Position numbers and translations under genes: made by a program. DNA of 7,158 bases from Lentisphaeria bacterium. GTDB taxonomy: Bacteria > Verrucomicrobiota > Lentisphaeria > Oligosphaerales > PUNB01. The notes beneath the pieces are model-generated. The model was not told where the DNA came from. It saw nothing but the letters and a program-made list of their open reading frames with translations, and made no database searches. Location of the stretch: positions 1-7,158 of the forward strand of contig SLNM01000117.1 in assembly GCA_007133055.1 (NCBI GenBank). The letters run 5' to 3'. Position 1 is the first letter of the stretch, and each line of letters starts with the position of its first letter. Of this stretch, positions 1 through 5,956 are shown one piece after another.

Positions 1-1133
1 ATTGCTCGGGGGATGCGGATGTCGCCCACTTTGCGGGTTGCGAGTACATGTCGGGCCGTCCCGGTGACGGCATGAACCAGGCCTGCTCCCTGGAGTTTCG
101 GCTCGGCGGCGTTGACTGGGACGGCTATGTCAACTCGGAACTGAAGCGTCAGGACCCGAAGTGGATAGACCTTATCGAGAAGACCCGCGGCGAGGGTTGG
201 GAGAAGATCGCGGAGATCGACAACCACCTTAACTGGATGACCCATGTGCCGGGGCGGCCCGAGCATTGCGGCATGGACGAGGTAAGCATCTGTTTCTCGC
301 ACTCGCGCCGATGCAAGCCCCTGGACAATCGAGACTTAACCAGAATGTACCTGGAAGGGCGCGAACAGGCCGACCTGCTGTGGCGCTTCATCCAGGCCAA
401 CATTCCCGGCTTTGAAAGATGCTGGCTGATCGATACCGCCACTTTGCTCGGAGTGCGGGAAACCCGACGGGTGCTGGGCGAATACGTGATCACCACCGCC
501 GACCTGGCCAGCGGTCGCAGATTCGACGATGTCATCTGCATTTCAGGACACGGCTACGACGTACACGGGCCGGACAAAGTCGGCAACATCAAGTGGGACA
601 AGATGGAAGTCGACGGCGAAACCCGCTATGTGATCTGCGGTCCGGGCGGCTACGGCACCAGTTGGCTGCCGCCGGGGGGCAAGGAGGTTCTGAGCGACTA
701 CTGGGGGCGCAAGGGCGCGGACATCAAAGGCAGAACCGTCTACGACATTCCCTACCGCACCCTGGTGCCGGTCAAGGTCGAAAACTTGCTGGTCGCAGGT
801 CGCTGTCTGTCCGCCGACTTCATGGCCCAATCGGGATGCCGCCTGGTTCTGGCATGTGTCAACACCGGGGAGGCCGCCGGTACCGCCACCGCAATCTCTT
901 TGCAACACAATGTACCACCCCGCGAGGTCGACCGCATAGAGCTGCAAACCACTATGATTCGCAATGGTTGCGACCTGGGCCAGATTATGCGGGCGGCGGC
1001 AGAGGGTGGCACGGCCTATGAAGTCAGGGGTGAAATCAAGCAAGTCACCGACGATGCACGAAAGCAGGCTGTCGGGAATAAAAAGCACCCGCATGAAACC
1101 TGGCGGCGGGATATTCCCGGTATTAAGTTATGA
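1..1133 (+). CDS. FAD-dependent oxidoreductase, C-terminal part (5' end outside window)
   Basis: The reading frame is open from the left edge (first whole codon at base 3) to the TGA at 1131-1133, giving 376 visible residues. The first residues, CSGDADVAHFAG, resemble the D-x-x-GD-x-D-V-A motif of the FAD-dependent oxidoreductase family (PF12831 type), so the gene starts upstream and the N-terminal GxGxxG nucleotide-binding segment is missing here. The ATG at 48 is internal. Near the end, IPYRTLVPVKVENLLVAGRC (from about base 747) and the following CRLVLACVNTGEAAGTA are the typical FAD-contacting C-terminal block. Members are probably cytoplasmic flavoenzymes oxidising or reducing varied small molecules; the substrate cannot be read from sequence. 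The next gene, a URO-D-like protein, follows after 39 bases on the same strand and is probably co-transcribed. The family call is firm; the reaction is unknown. Confidence 0.9.
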   Translation, partial: CSGDADVAHFAGCEYMSGRPGDGMNQACSLEFRLGGVDWDGYVNSELKRQDPKWIDLIEKTRGEGWEKIAEIDNHLNWMTHVPGRPEHCGMDEVSICFSHSRRCKPLDNRDLTRMYLEGREQADLLWRFIQANIPGFERCWLIDTATLLGVRETRRVLGEYVITTADLASGRRFDDVICISGHGYDVHGPDKVGNIKWDKMEVDGETRYVICGPGGYGTSWLPPGGKEVLSDYWGRKGADIKGRTVYDIPYRTLVPVKVENLLVAGRCLSADFMAQSGCRLVLACVNTGEAAGTATAISLQHNVPPREVDRIELQTTMIRNGCDLGQIMRAAAEGGTAYEVRGEIKQVTDDARKQAVGNKKHPHETWRRDIPGIKL

Positions 1134-1157
1134 TTTTTCGATGATTTCACCAGTTGC

Positions 1158-1164
1158 AAAGGAA
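1158..1164 (+). promoter_or_regulatory. Ribosome binding site of the URO-D-like gene
   Basis: AAAGGAA ends 8 bases before the ATG at 1173. It is the only purine-rich site near the start and supports that ATG. No promoter is obvious in the 39-base gap, consistent with read-through from the oxidoreductase gene. Confidence 0.7.
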
Positions 1165-1172
1165 TTTTACCG

Positions 1173-2249
1173 ATGAACCATAGAGAACGAGTGTTAAAGT
1201 CCCTGGCCAATCAAAAAACCGACTTGCTGCCGGCGGGCGACACTCTCTGGGGTGAGACCCGGAGCAAGTATGTGGCGGAAGGAAAAATGTCCGAGAGCGC
1301 AGATGCCGTTGATCATTTTGACATGAGCTGGCGCTCGGGAGGATGGCTGAACTCGACGGCGGATCTTGATTTCGAGGAACGTGTAATCGAGGAAACCGAG
1401 GATACCAGGCTGACCATCAGCGGCAACCACGCAACTATGCGGACATGGAAGAATCAATCGGGCACCCCCGAGCATGTGGACTTCGCAGTGCAGGACAGAG
1501 CAACCTGGGAAAAACTGATCAGACCGCATCTTTTGAATGTGGACAGACGGCGGATTCCGTTTGAAAGCTATCGCGAGAAAAAGGAGAAGGCGGCTCGGGA
1601 AGAGCGTGGTTTCTGCTGGAGCGGGGTTGCGCCGTTTGAGCAGATTCACCCGGTCTGCGGCCATGAATACATGCTGCTGGGCATGGCTATGGACCCGGAC
1701 TGGGTCAAAGACATGGTTATGACCTTTGCCGAACTGACCATTAGCCATTTGCAGGTGTTGTTCGCCGAGGAGGGGACTCCGGATTTTCTCTGGTTCTATG
1801 AAGACATGGGCTTCAAGGAACGTCCCTTCATGTCGCCTGCCATGTACGAGGACATCGTGCAGCCGGGCCATGCCCGATTGTTCGAGTTTGCTCACCGGCT
1901 TGGCCTGAAGGTGGTGGTTCACTCCTGCGGCATGGTCGAACCCCTGGTTCCAGGTATGATCGATGCCGGTATGGATTGCCTGCAGGCAATGGAAGTTAAG
2001 GCGGGCATGGACATGCCGCGCCTGGCTGAAAAATATGGCGGGCGCATCGCTTTTTGCGGCAATATTGATATCCGGATCATCGCCAGTAATGACCGCCGGG
2101 CCATCGATGAGGAGCTGGCCAGAAAAATTCCCCCGGTCCTGGATGCGGGCAGCGGCTATATTGTGGCGTCCGACCACTCCATACCGCCCGAAGTCGAATA
2201 CGACACCCTCCGGTATTTCTTCGACGCAGGCAGTAGGCTTGTAAAATAA
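1173..2249 (+). CDS. Uroporphyrinogen decarboxylase (URO-D)-like protein, probable MtaA/MtbA-type methyltransferase relative
   Basis: This 358-residue protein opens with MNHRERVLKSLANQ, the usual start of URO-D-superfamily proteins (PF01208 type). The end holds the superfamily's TIM-barrel strands: HSCGMVEPL (H250, C252), an AGMDCLQAMEV segment, FCGNIDIR (C295) and SGYIVASDHSIPPEV. The arginine-rich N-terminal RQAGR motif of true HemE is absent, so haem synthesis is unlikely. H250-x-C252 with C295 fits the His-x-Cys...Cys zinc site known in corrinoid:coenzyme M methyltransferases such as MtaA and MtbA. By inference it could transfer a methyl group from a corrinoid protein, but no corrinoid-binding gene is visible here. 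The ATG at 1173 has a good ribosome binding site. It probably shares an operon with the upstream FAD oxidoreductase, a pairing that hints at catabolism of a methylated or ring compound, which remains unproven. Confidence 0.88.
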   Translation: MNHRERVLKSLANQKTDLLPAGDTLWGETRSKYVAEGKMSESADAVDHFDMSWRSGGWLNSTADLDFEERVIEETEDTRLTISGNHATMRTWKNQSGTPEHVDFAVQDRATWEKLIRPHLLNVDRRRIPFESYREKKEKAAREERGFCWSGVAPFEQIHPVCGHEYMLLGMAMDPDWVKDMVMTFAELTISHLQVLFAEEGTPDFLWFYEDMGFKERPFMSPAMYEDIVQPGHARLFEFAHRLGLKVVVHSCGMVEPLVPGMIDAGMDCLQAMEVKAGMDMPRLAEKYGGRIAFCGNIDIRIIASNDRRAIDEELARKIPPVLDAGSGYIVASDHSIPPEVEYDTLRYFFDAGSRLVK

Positions 2250-2264
2250 GCCGGAGCCAATAGG

Positions 2265-2317
2265 CCGTCTTCATAAAGTAATACTTAACGTTTGTGTCAA
2301 GTTTTGGATGAAGACGG
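2265..2317. repeat. 10-bp inverted repeat downstream of the URO-D-like gene
   Basis: CCGTCTTCAT (2265-2274) is exactly reverse-complementary to ATGAAGACGG (2308-2317), with a 33-base loop. It starts 16 bases after the URO-D-like stop codon. There is no T-run after the right arm, so a classical terminator is not supported, though it may stabilise the transcript end. Confidence 0.5.
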
Positions 2318-2389
2318 GGTTACTGATTTCAGGTTTCAGGTTTCGGGTTTCAGGTCGCTGGTTTCGGGTTTCGGGAAGGCCAAAACTTG
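2298..2389. repeat. 10-bp inverted repeat framing the heptamer array
   Basis: CAAGTTTTGG (2298-2307) and CCAAAACTTG (2380-2389) are exact reverse complements. The left arm abuts the right arm of the preceding inverted repeat (2308-2317), and together the arms bracket the TTTCRGG array at 2327-2375. Whether this marks the ends of an inserted element or chance is not decidable here. Confidence 0.45.
2327..2375. repeat. Seven-unit heptanucleotide array, consensus TTTCRGG
   Basis: Seven 7-base units lie in strict register: TTTCAGG, TTTCAGG, TTTCGGG, TTTCAGG, TCGCTGG (degenerate), TTTCGGG, TTTCGGG. The variation is mainly A/G at position five. It lies in non-coding DNA after the URO-D-like gene. 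Arrays of heptamers are known from other bacteria, for example the STRR repeats of filamentous cyanobacteria, but the function here is unknown. Confidence 0.8.
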
Positions 2390-2497
2390 TGGTCAAACTT
2401 TTACCCTGACACCTGTTCCAATATCCAACTGAACAAGGAAAAGACAGAAGCGGCTGACGACTGTGAATTTACGATCAAGCACAAGAATCGTCCGTCA

Positions 2498-2529
2498 CAA
2501 TCGTCGCTTTTGGAGACGGCGGGTCGCCG
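2498..2529. repeat. Dispersed hairpin element, copy 1
   Basis: Bases 2498-2521 match 3691-3714 at 22 of 24 positions, with the shared core TTTTGGAGACGGCG. The element runs into a hairpin: CGGCG (2517-2521), loop GGT, CGCCG (2525-2529). The second copy also ends in a hairpin but with a different loop, so the paired structure is kept while the tip changes. Confidence 0.65.
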
Positions 2530-2608
2530 CGAATCGGCACCGTTCCGCAGGAACAGAGGCTGCACACAGTGCGGCAGTGACCGCAGGGAACGACAATCCG
2601 TCCGGCCC

Positions 2609-2776
2609 ATGGTCGATTCGGACAGTCGACCTACGGTTCGCCCGTAGGTCGAGAATCCGTCTCGACCGTTGCTCGACCTACGGTTATGGTCGACTCGGAC
2701 AGTCGACCTACGGTTCGCCCGTAGGTCGAGAATCCGTCTCGACCGTTGCTCGACCTACGGTTATGGTCGACTCGGA
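2609..2776. repeat. 77-bp tandem repeat, two full copies plus a 14-base stub
   Basis: Copies lie at 2609-2685 and 2686-2762 and differ at a single base (T2617 against C2694). The stub ATGGTCGACTCGGA follows at 2763-2776. Each unit holds four overlapping stems, given here for copy 2: GGTCGACT/AGTCGACC (2688-2695/2701-2708), a 10-bp stem (2703-2712/2720-2729), GGTCGAGA/TCTCGACC (2724-2731/2737-2744) and a 12-bp stem CCGTAGGTCGAG/CTCGACCTACGG (2719-2730/2749-2760). Stems 2, 3 and 4 share arms, so they are mutually exclusive. The near-identity points to recent duplication or gene conversion. A relative lies at 7100-7158. Confidence 0.92.
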
Positions 2777-2950
2777 TTGGCATTCCGCTTCGCTGCATTG
2801 CCCCGCTGTCGCGGCGCCTATATCCCTGGCGGGATGTTGTCAGCCTACGGTCACCGCCCGCAGTGCATTGGTCTGCCCCCACACCAACGGCGCTGCGCAT
2901 ACCAGACCGGGGCCTGTCTGTCTGCACGCGGCGCGTCACCGATTTGTCTT

Positions 2951-3065
2951 AGCCCCGGAGGGGCTGTATCAGCGTAGCCCCAGGCAGCGCCTGGGGTATT
3001 GCGTTGAGTTCGGATGTGCCCTGTAGGGGCACCTCAACCGGGGCACGGCAAGCATACCTGCCGTG
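2951..3065. repeat. Cluster of four GC-rich palindromes (dispersed-repeat type)
   Basis: Four hairpins follow each other closely: AGCCCC/GGGGCT (2951-2956/2960-2965), CCCCAGGC/GCCTGGGG (2978-2985/2989-2996), a two-step stem with outer GTTGAG/CTCAAC (3003-3008/3033-3038) and inner GTGCCC/GGGCAC (3016-3021/3027-3032), and CACGGCA/TGCCGTG (3044-3050/3059-3065). The AGCCCCGGAGGGGCT and CCCCAGGCAGCGCCTGGGG blocks look like a palindromic intergenic repeat I remember from Planctomycetes/Verrucomicrobia-type genomes; that memory is not verified. Hairpins lie in the gap ahead of the McsA-like gene and end 88 bases before its start. Confidence 0.7.
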
Positions 3066-3104
3066 GAACTCGTCGTCCGTAAGCATCGCCCGCTCTCGTC
3101 GCCC

Positions 3105-3136
3105 CGGAGTCACGGAGTCAAGAAGTCATGGAGTCA
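3105..3136. repeat. Four-unit octamer array, consensus NGRAGTCA, copy 1
   Basis: Units in strict 8-base register are CGGAGTCA, CGGAGTCA, AGAAGTCA and TGGAGTCA. The array ends 5 bases before the ribosome binding site of the McsA-like gene, so it probably lies in that gene's leader or promoter. A second four-unit array of the same consensus sits at 3641-3672. Confidence 0.75.
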
Positions 3137-3141
3137 AAAGC

Positions 3142-3146
3142 AAGGA
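3142..3146 (+). promoter_or_regulatory. Ribosome binding site that fixes the McsA-like start
   Basis: AAGGA lies 7 bases before the ATG at 3154. The same frame is open back to a TTG at 3004, but that extension translates palindromes and the octamer array. This site therefore decides for the short form. Confidence 0.7.
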
Positions 3147-3153
3147 TTGGACA

Positions 3154-3441
3154 ATGTGTGAAGCGCAGGAAAAATGCGATGTCTGCGGAACCACTCGGAA
3201 TGAATTGCTCGAGAGTAAACGGTTCGGTTGCGCCCGCTGCTATGCTGTTTTCCGGTCGGAGCTGCCAGGACTGCTGGGAATCGAGCTGCGGTCGGAGACA
3301 ATGCAGACGGTGACCTCATCTTCCGGTTTGGCTCTCCGTCAGATGCTCCAGGAGGAGCTTTCCAGAGCCGTGTCTTTGGAGGAGTATGAGCAGGCGGCTG
3401 AACTTCGTGACCGTCTGCGACAACTGGGAAACGGCGGCTAA
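3154..3441 (+). CDS. Short McsA-like zinc-ribbon/UVR-motif protein
   Basis: This 95-residue protein has two CxxC pairs, CDVC (C8, C11) and CARC (C26, C29), joined by a segment ending ESKRFG, which resembles the second zinc module of McsA. A C-terminal UVR helix pair follows (about 61-91), recognisable from LEEYEQAAELRDRLRQL, the motif shared by UvrB, UvrC, McsA and ClpC. McsA activates the protein arginine kinase McsB and works in Clp-dependent protein quality control in the cytoplasm. Typical McsA proteins are about 170-180 residues with two zinc modules, so this one lacks the N-terminal module. The ATG at 3154 is chosen for its ribosome binding site. No mcsB or clpC is in the window; the gene stands alone between repeats. 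It could be a reduced McsA or an independent small UVR adaptor. Family similarity is clear; a partner is inferred. Confidence 0.83.
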   Translation: MCEAQEKCDVCGTTRNELLESKRFGCARCYAVFRSELPGLLGIELRSETMQTVTSSSGLALRQMLQEELSRAVSLEEYEQAAELRDRLRQLGNGG

Positions 3442-3482
3442 CCTGATTAATTCATGCGAATTCTGGCGGGCGTCATTTAATG

Positions 3483-3502
3483 GACACTAATAAACACTAA
3501 TA
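3483..3502. repeat. Decamer pair, consensus RACACTAATA
   Basis: GACACTAATA (3483-3492) is followed directly by AACACTAATA (3493-3502), with one base differing. It is short but in register, like the other arrays in this gap. Confidence 0.5.
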
Positions 3503-3533
3503 GCATCATTATTTAACAGAAGGCCGCAAAGAT

Positions 3534-3604
3534 CACGAAGGGGATATATATAGTAGGGTCGGCAGGCAGCCGTCGCTACTTTTAACCTGAAACGTGTCTT
3601 CGTG
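3534..3604. repeat. 7-bp inverted repeat CACGAAG/CTTCGTG
   Basis: CACGAAG (3534-3540) pairs with CTTCGTG (3598-3604) across 57 bases. The left arm is part of two neighbouring octamer-like words, CGCAAAGA (3525-3532) and TCACGAAG (3533-3540). The match is short and could be chance. Confidence 0.3.
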
Positions 3605-3640
3605 ACTGCATGACGCCGGGCATGACACAGGGAATAGATT

Positions 3641-3672
3641 CGGAGTCATGAAGTCATGGAGACATGGAGTCA
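3641..3672. repeat. Four-unit octamer array, consensus NGRAGTCA, copy 2
   Basis: Units CGGAGTCA, TGAAGTCA, TGGAGACA and TGGAGTCA lie in strict 8-base register, matching the array at 3105-3136 in unit length, unit number and orientation. Only the third unit has a change in the GTCA core. Unlike copy 1 it lies in the convergent gap, not before a gene. Confidence 0.75.
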
Positions 3673-3690
3673 AATGTTCGTGATAATCCG

Positions 3691-3726
3691 CAATCGTTGT
3701 TTTTGGAGACGGCGTGCCTCCGCCGT
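3691..3726. repeat. Dispersed hairpin element, copy 2
   Basis: Bases 3691-3714 match copy 1 (2498-2521) at 22 of 24 positions in the same orientation. It ends in a perfect hairpin ACGGCG (3709-3714), loop TGCCTC, CGCCGT (3721-3726). No T-run follows, so terminator activity is not indicated. Confidence 0.65.
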
Positions 3727-3805
3727 TAATCACCTTCCGAGGCCGGACGGCTCCAGATCGTTCCATTCGCGCTTAAAATTGAGTTCTGCAAGGCCTGACA
3801 GGGGT

Positions 3806-4720
3806 TCAGGATATTTTGTTGGGGTCACGGGCGATCAGGAAGACCGCCGCCGCCACCGCCACTATGGCTCCGGCCAGGAAGACCAGGGTCGGATCAAAAT
3901 AGTTATCTGCATAGGTCTCCTGGACAGTTGGTTCCGGCGTTGTTACCGGAGGCCGGGGCGGCTTTCTGGCAAAGGCGACCTCTTCGGTTTGCCAGGTTGC
4001 CCCGGTCAAAGTTCCATGATGCCCGTGGCCGGAATGATCACGAACCTTGTCGCCCTCACCATCGTCCAGGGGCCAGTATGCCGCCAACTCCGGTTGCTCC
4101 TTGTCAATGCCCTGATTCATAATCGCGGATACATCGGGCAGGGTGCCGACCCAGATACCAACTTCCGCCAGGGAACCACGAAACCTTCGGTTGCCCTGGT
4201 TTGGATTGAAGCCGAGCCACAGCGAGTTGTCCGCCGACCGCAGGGATGACAGTTCATAGCTGACGTTCTCGACACCGTCAACGTACACGCGTACTCTGGA
4301 GCCGTCCCACAGTGCTGCCACATGGTACCATTGATTTGGCCTGGGTCTGACATCGGTTCGACCCGCGTGCCAGCTTGTGCTGACTGCGCCTATGGTGGCG
4401 GTGATCCGGTTGTTTTCACAAATCCCGGCCCACATGACAGAATCCCCGATGTTCGAGCCGCCCTGCCTGGAGTGCAAATGGAAGGCATACTGAAAATCGC
4501 CGCGCAACCTAGCAGGTTTCATCCAAAATGCCAGGGCCACCTGCTCTTTTCCGTCGGGAACCGGAGGGTGAGGGGAGATCCTGACGCGATCCTGCCCCCC
4601 CGCAAATTCGAGCACTGTTTCGGTGGTGTGGCTGCCGGCCGAGACCGATGGTGCCGGGAATGCCACGGAGAACAGGCATAACAGACAGAATAATGCCGGA
4701 CCAGGCGGTAAGGCAGACAT
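3806..4720 (-). CDS. Exported LamG/concanavalin-A-like domain protein with C-terminal membrane anchor
   Basis: From the ATG at 4720 the protein has 304 residues. Residues 1-28 look like a signal peptide (hydrophobic ALFCLLCLFSVAF, likely cleavage after VSA). Residues about 35-245 form a LamG-like (Laminin_G_3 type) fold: VALAFWMKP, then WYHVAALWDG and VRVYVDG, then LAAYWPLDDGEG and DHSGHGHHGTL. A proline/threonine-rich stalk (about 253-268) and one hydrophobic span (about 277-297) with a short RDPNKIS tail follow. Such domains often bind carbohydrate or protein at the cell surface; the ligand is unknown. The start is uncertain: an ATG at 4819 is in frame and would add 33 residues, and neither start has a clear ribosome binding site. 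It lies 205 bases after the antiporter gene, in a T-rich stretch that may hold its own promoter, so it may be transcribed separately. Confidence 0.85.
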   Translation of the reverse strand: MSALPPGPALFCLLCLFSVAFPAPSVSAGSHTTETVLEFAGGQDRVRISPHPPVPDGKEQVALAFWMKPARLRGDFQYAFHLHSRQGGSNIGDSVMWAGICENNRITATIGAVSTSWHAGRTDVRPRPNQWYHVAALWDGSRVRVYVDGVENVSYELSSLRSADNSLWLGFNPNQGNRRFRGSLAEVGIWVGTLPDVSAIMNQGIDKEQPELAAYWPLDDGEGDKVRDHSGHGHHGTLTGATWQTEEVAFARKPPRPPVTTPEPTVQETYADNYFDPTLVFLAGAIVAVAAAVFLIARDPNKIS

Positions 4721-4925
4721 AACTGGATACGGACACCGAGCAGAGATGGGGGGCGGAACAACACCCTCCGCATCGCAGTCTGGCGGCGGAAAGAAATCTT
4801 GCTTGGCGGTTATGTACATAGAACTCAAAAATTGACGGTTGAATCCGGAAAATTTTACGTTTTATCGCTGCAACAAAGACAAGCTAACGGAAAAAGAAAA
4901 GAATGCAAACGAGGTGGTTTTATCA

Positions 4926-5954
4926 TCATCCGGTCGGTGCTCCGCCGATTCGACCGACAATGAACATTGAAGCCAGGTAGAAGAGGTAGAGAGCAATCAG
5001 AACAATGCCGGTGTGCCGCCCGATTTTTCCCTTGAAAACACCGAAGGCGAATGCGACGACGCCGAGGGACAGGGCGAAGGGTATGTCAACCGTGCGCAGG
5101 AAATGGTCCTGAGGTCGCAGCGGGCGGACGGTGGCCGAGGCGCCAATAACCAGGGACATATTCAAAATGTTGGCGCCAAAAATATTGCCGATCGATATGT
5201 GATGCGCCTTCCGGCGAATGGCGGCAATGGCTGTGAACAGTTCCGGCAGGGATGTGCCCAATGAAATAAGCAGCAGAGAGACCACGGCATCGCTGATGCC
5301 GATGTCGCGGGCCAGGCGCTGGCCGAAGGCAATCAGCATCCAGGCGCCGCCGACGACGCCGAGAGCGGCCACGAAAAAGAGGGCGAGCTGACGAATTAGC
5401 AATTTCGGCGAGCGTTCATACTGACCGCTCCGCCGATAGGCGGCGGGGGTGATGCCGCCGGCCGGCAGCGGGATCGGGCCGCCGTGCAGTGATTCGTAAT
5501 AATTGACTACCAGATAGATGGCCAGGACCACCAGAAAAATGACACCCTCTCCGCGGGTGATCATCAGCAGCTCGGTGGGACTGGTGATGGAAATGTAGGC
5601 GATGGTCAGAGTGCCCAGCATGAACACCCCGCGCAGCATGAAGATTTCCCGGCTGATCGCAACCGAGGTGAACAGCAGAAGAATGCCAAGGATCAGACCC
5701 GTGTTGCAAATCACCGAGCCGACCGCGTTGCCGACCGCCATGTCCCCGACATTGCCCAGAGAGGCGACTACCCCGGACACCATTTCGGGCAGAGTCGTAC
5801 ACAGACTAACCAGGGTGCTGCCAATCACCAGCTCGGATATATGATAGGCGCGGGCCAGCCAAATGGCCTTGTCCAGAAACAAGTCGCTGGCCTTGACAAT
5901 CAGAGCCAGGCCAATGAGAAAAAACAACAGGCTGACGATGGGATGGTCGGGCAT
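4926..5954 (-). CDS. Na+/Ca2+ exchanger-family (CaCA) cation antiporter
   Basis: This 342-residue integral membrane protein has about ten hydrophobic segments and the two inverted alpha repeats of the CaCA superfamily. Alpha-1 (about 45-90) contains TTLPEM with E57, then GNAVGSVICN. Alpha-2 (about 228-272) contains GTSLPEL with E238, then GNIFGANILN. The two glutamates match the ion-binding acids known in prokaryotic exchangers. Alpha-1 reads GSV where many relatives have GSN, while alpha-2 keeps the N, so the two halves are asymmetric. A hydrophilic loop (about 152-188) separates the halves. It probably exports Ca2+ or another cation in exchange for Na+ or H+; the ions cannot be read from sequence. 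The ATG at 5954 is 2 bases after the pyrB stop with only a weak AGG nearby, so translation is probably coupled to pyrB. Longer starts inside pyrB are not credible. Confidence 0.92.
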   Translation of the reverse strand: MPDHPIVSLLFFLIGLALIVKASDLFLDKAIWLARAYHISELVIGSTLVSLCTTLPEMVSGVVASLGNVGDMAVGNAVGSVICNTGLILGILLLFTSVAISREIFMLRGVFMLGTLTIAYISITSPTELLMITRGEGVIFLVVLAIYLVVNYYESLHGGPIPLPAGGITPAAYRRSGQYERSPKLLIRQLALFFVAALGVVGGAWMLIAFGQRLARDIGISDAVVSLLLISLGTSLPELFTAIAAIRRKAHHISIGNIFGANILNMSLVIGASATVRPLRPQDHFLRTVDIPFALSLGVVAFAFGVFKGKIGRHTGIVLIALYLFYLASMFIVGRIGGAPTG

Positions 5955-5956
5955 GC

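Larger units (their letters stand above)
2250..3153. other. 904-base non-coding, repeat-rich intergenic region
   Basis: Several frames are open here, but their translations run through tandem repeats and palindromes and show no domain, and none has a convincing ribosome binding site. From left to right it contains two 10-bp inverted repeats, a heptamer array, one copy of a hairpin element, two 77-bp tandem units, a cluster of GC-rich palindromes and an octamer array. Apart from a weak ATCCC/GGGAT hairpin at 2822-2835, I see nothing recognisable in 2390-2497, 2530-2608 or 2777-2950. No hairpin followed by a T-run stands out as a terminator for the URO-D-like gene. Confidence 0.75.
3442..3805. 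other. 364-base convergent intergenic gap with short repeats
   Basis: The + block ends at 3441 and the - block ends at 3806. No credible gene lies between. It holds a decamer pair (3483-3502), a 7-bp inverted repeat (3534-3604), an octamer array (3641-3672) and a hairpin element (3691-3726). I find no hairpin with a T-run on either strand, so no intrinsic terminator can be named although transcription from both sides should end here. Confidence 0.7.

Noticed and set aside
543..1094. Minus-strand open frame opposite the FAD oxidoreductase
   Set aside because: It is the shadow of a clearly recognisable + strand protein in GC-rich DNA and has no motif of its own.
1173..2249. True uroporphyrinogen decarboxylase (hemE)
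   Set aside because: The N-terminal RQAGR substrate-binding motif is missing and an HxC motif is present instead, which points to the methyltransferase-like branch.
2609..2776. CRISPR array or integron attC sites
   Set aside because: There are only two copies, directly adjacent with no spacers, which excludes CRISPR. I do not find the GTTRRRY/RYYYAAC core pair needed for attC.
2387..3026. Open frames across the repeat region on both strands
   Set aside because: They translate the 77-bp tandem copies and palindromes into repeated low-information peptides, with no ribosome binding site or known domain.
3004..3153. N-terminal extension of the McsA-like protein from a TTG at 3004
   Set aside because: The extension encodes palindromes and the octamer array, and the ATG at 3154 has its own ribosome binding site at the right distance.
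3794..3810. CCTGA/TCAGG hairpin at the end of the LamG gene as terminator
   Set aside because: The stem is only 5 bp, overlaps the stop codon and has no T-run on either strand.
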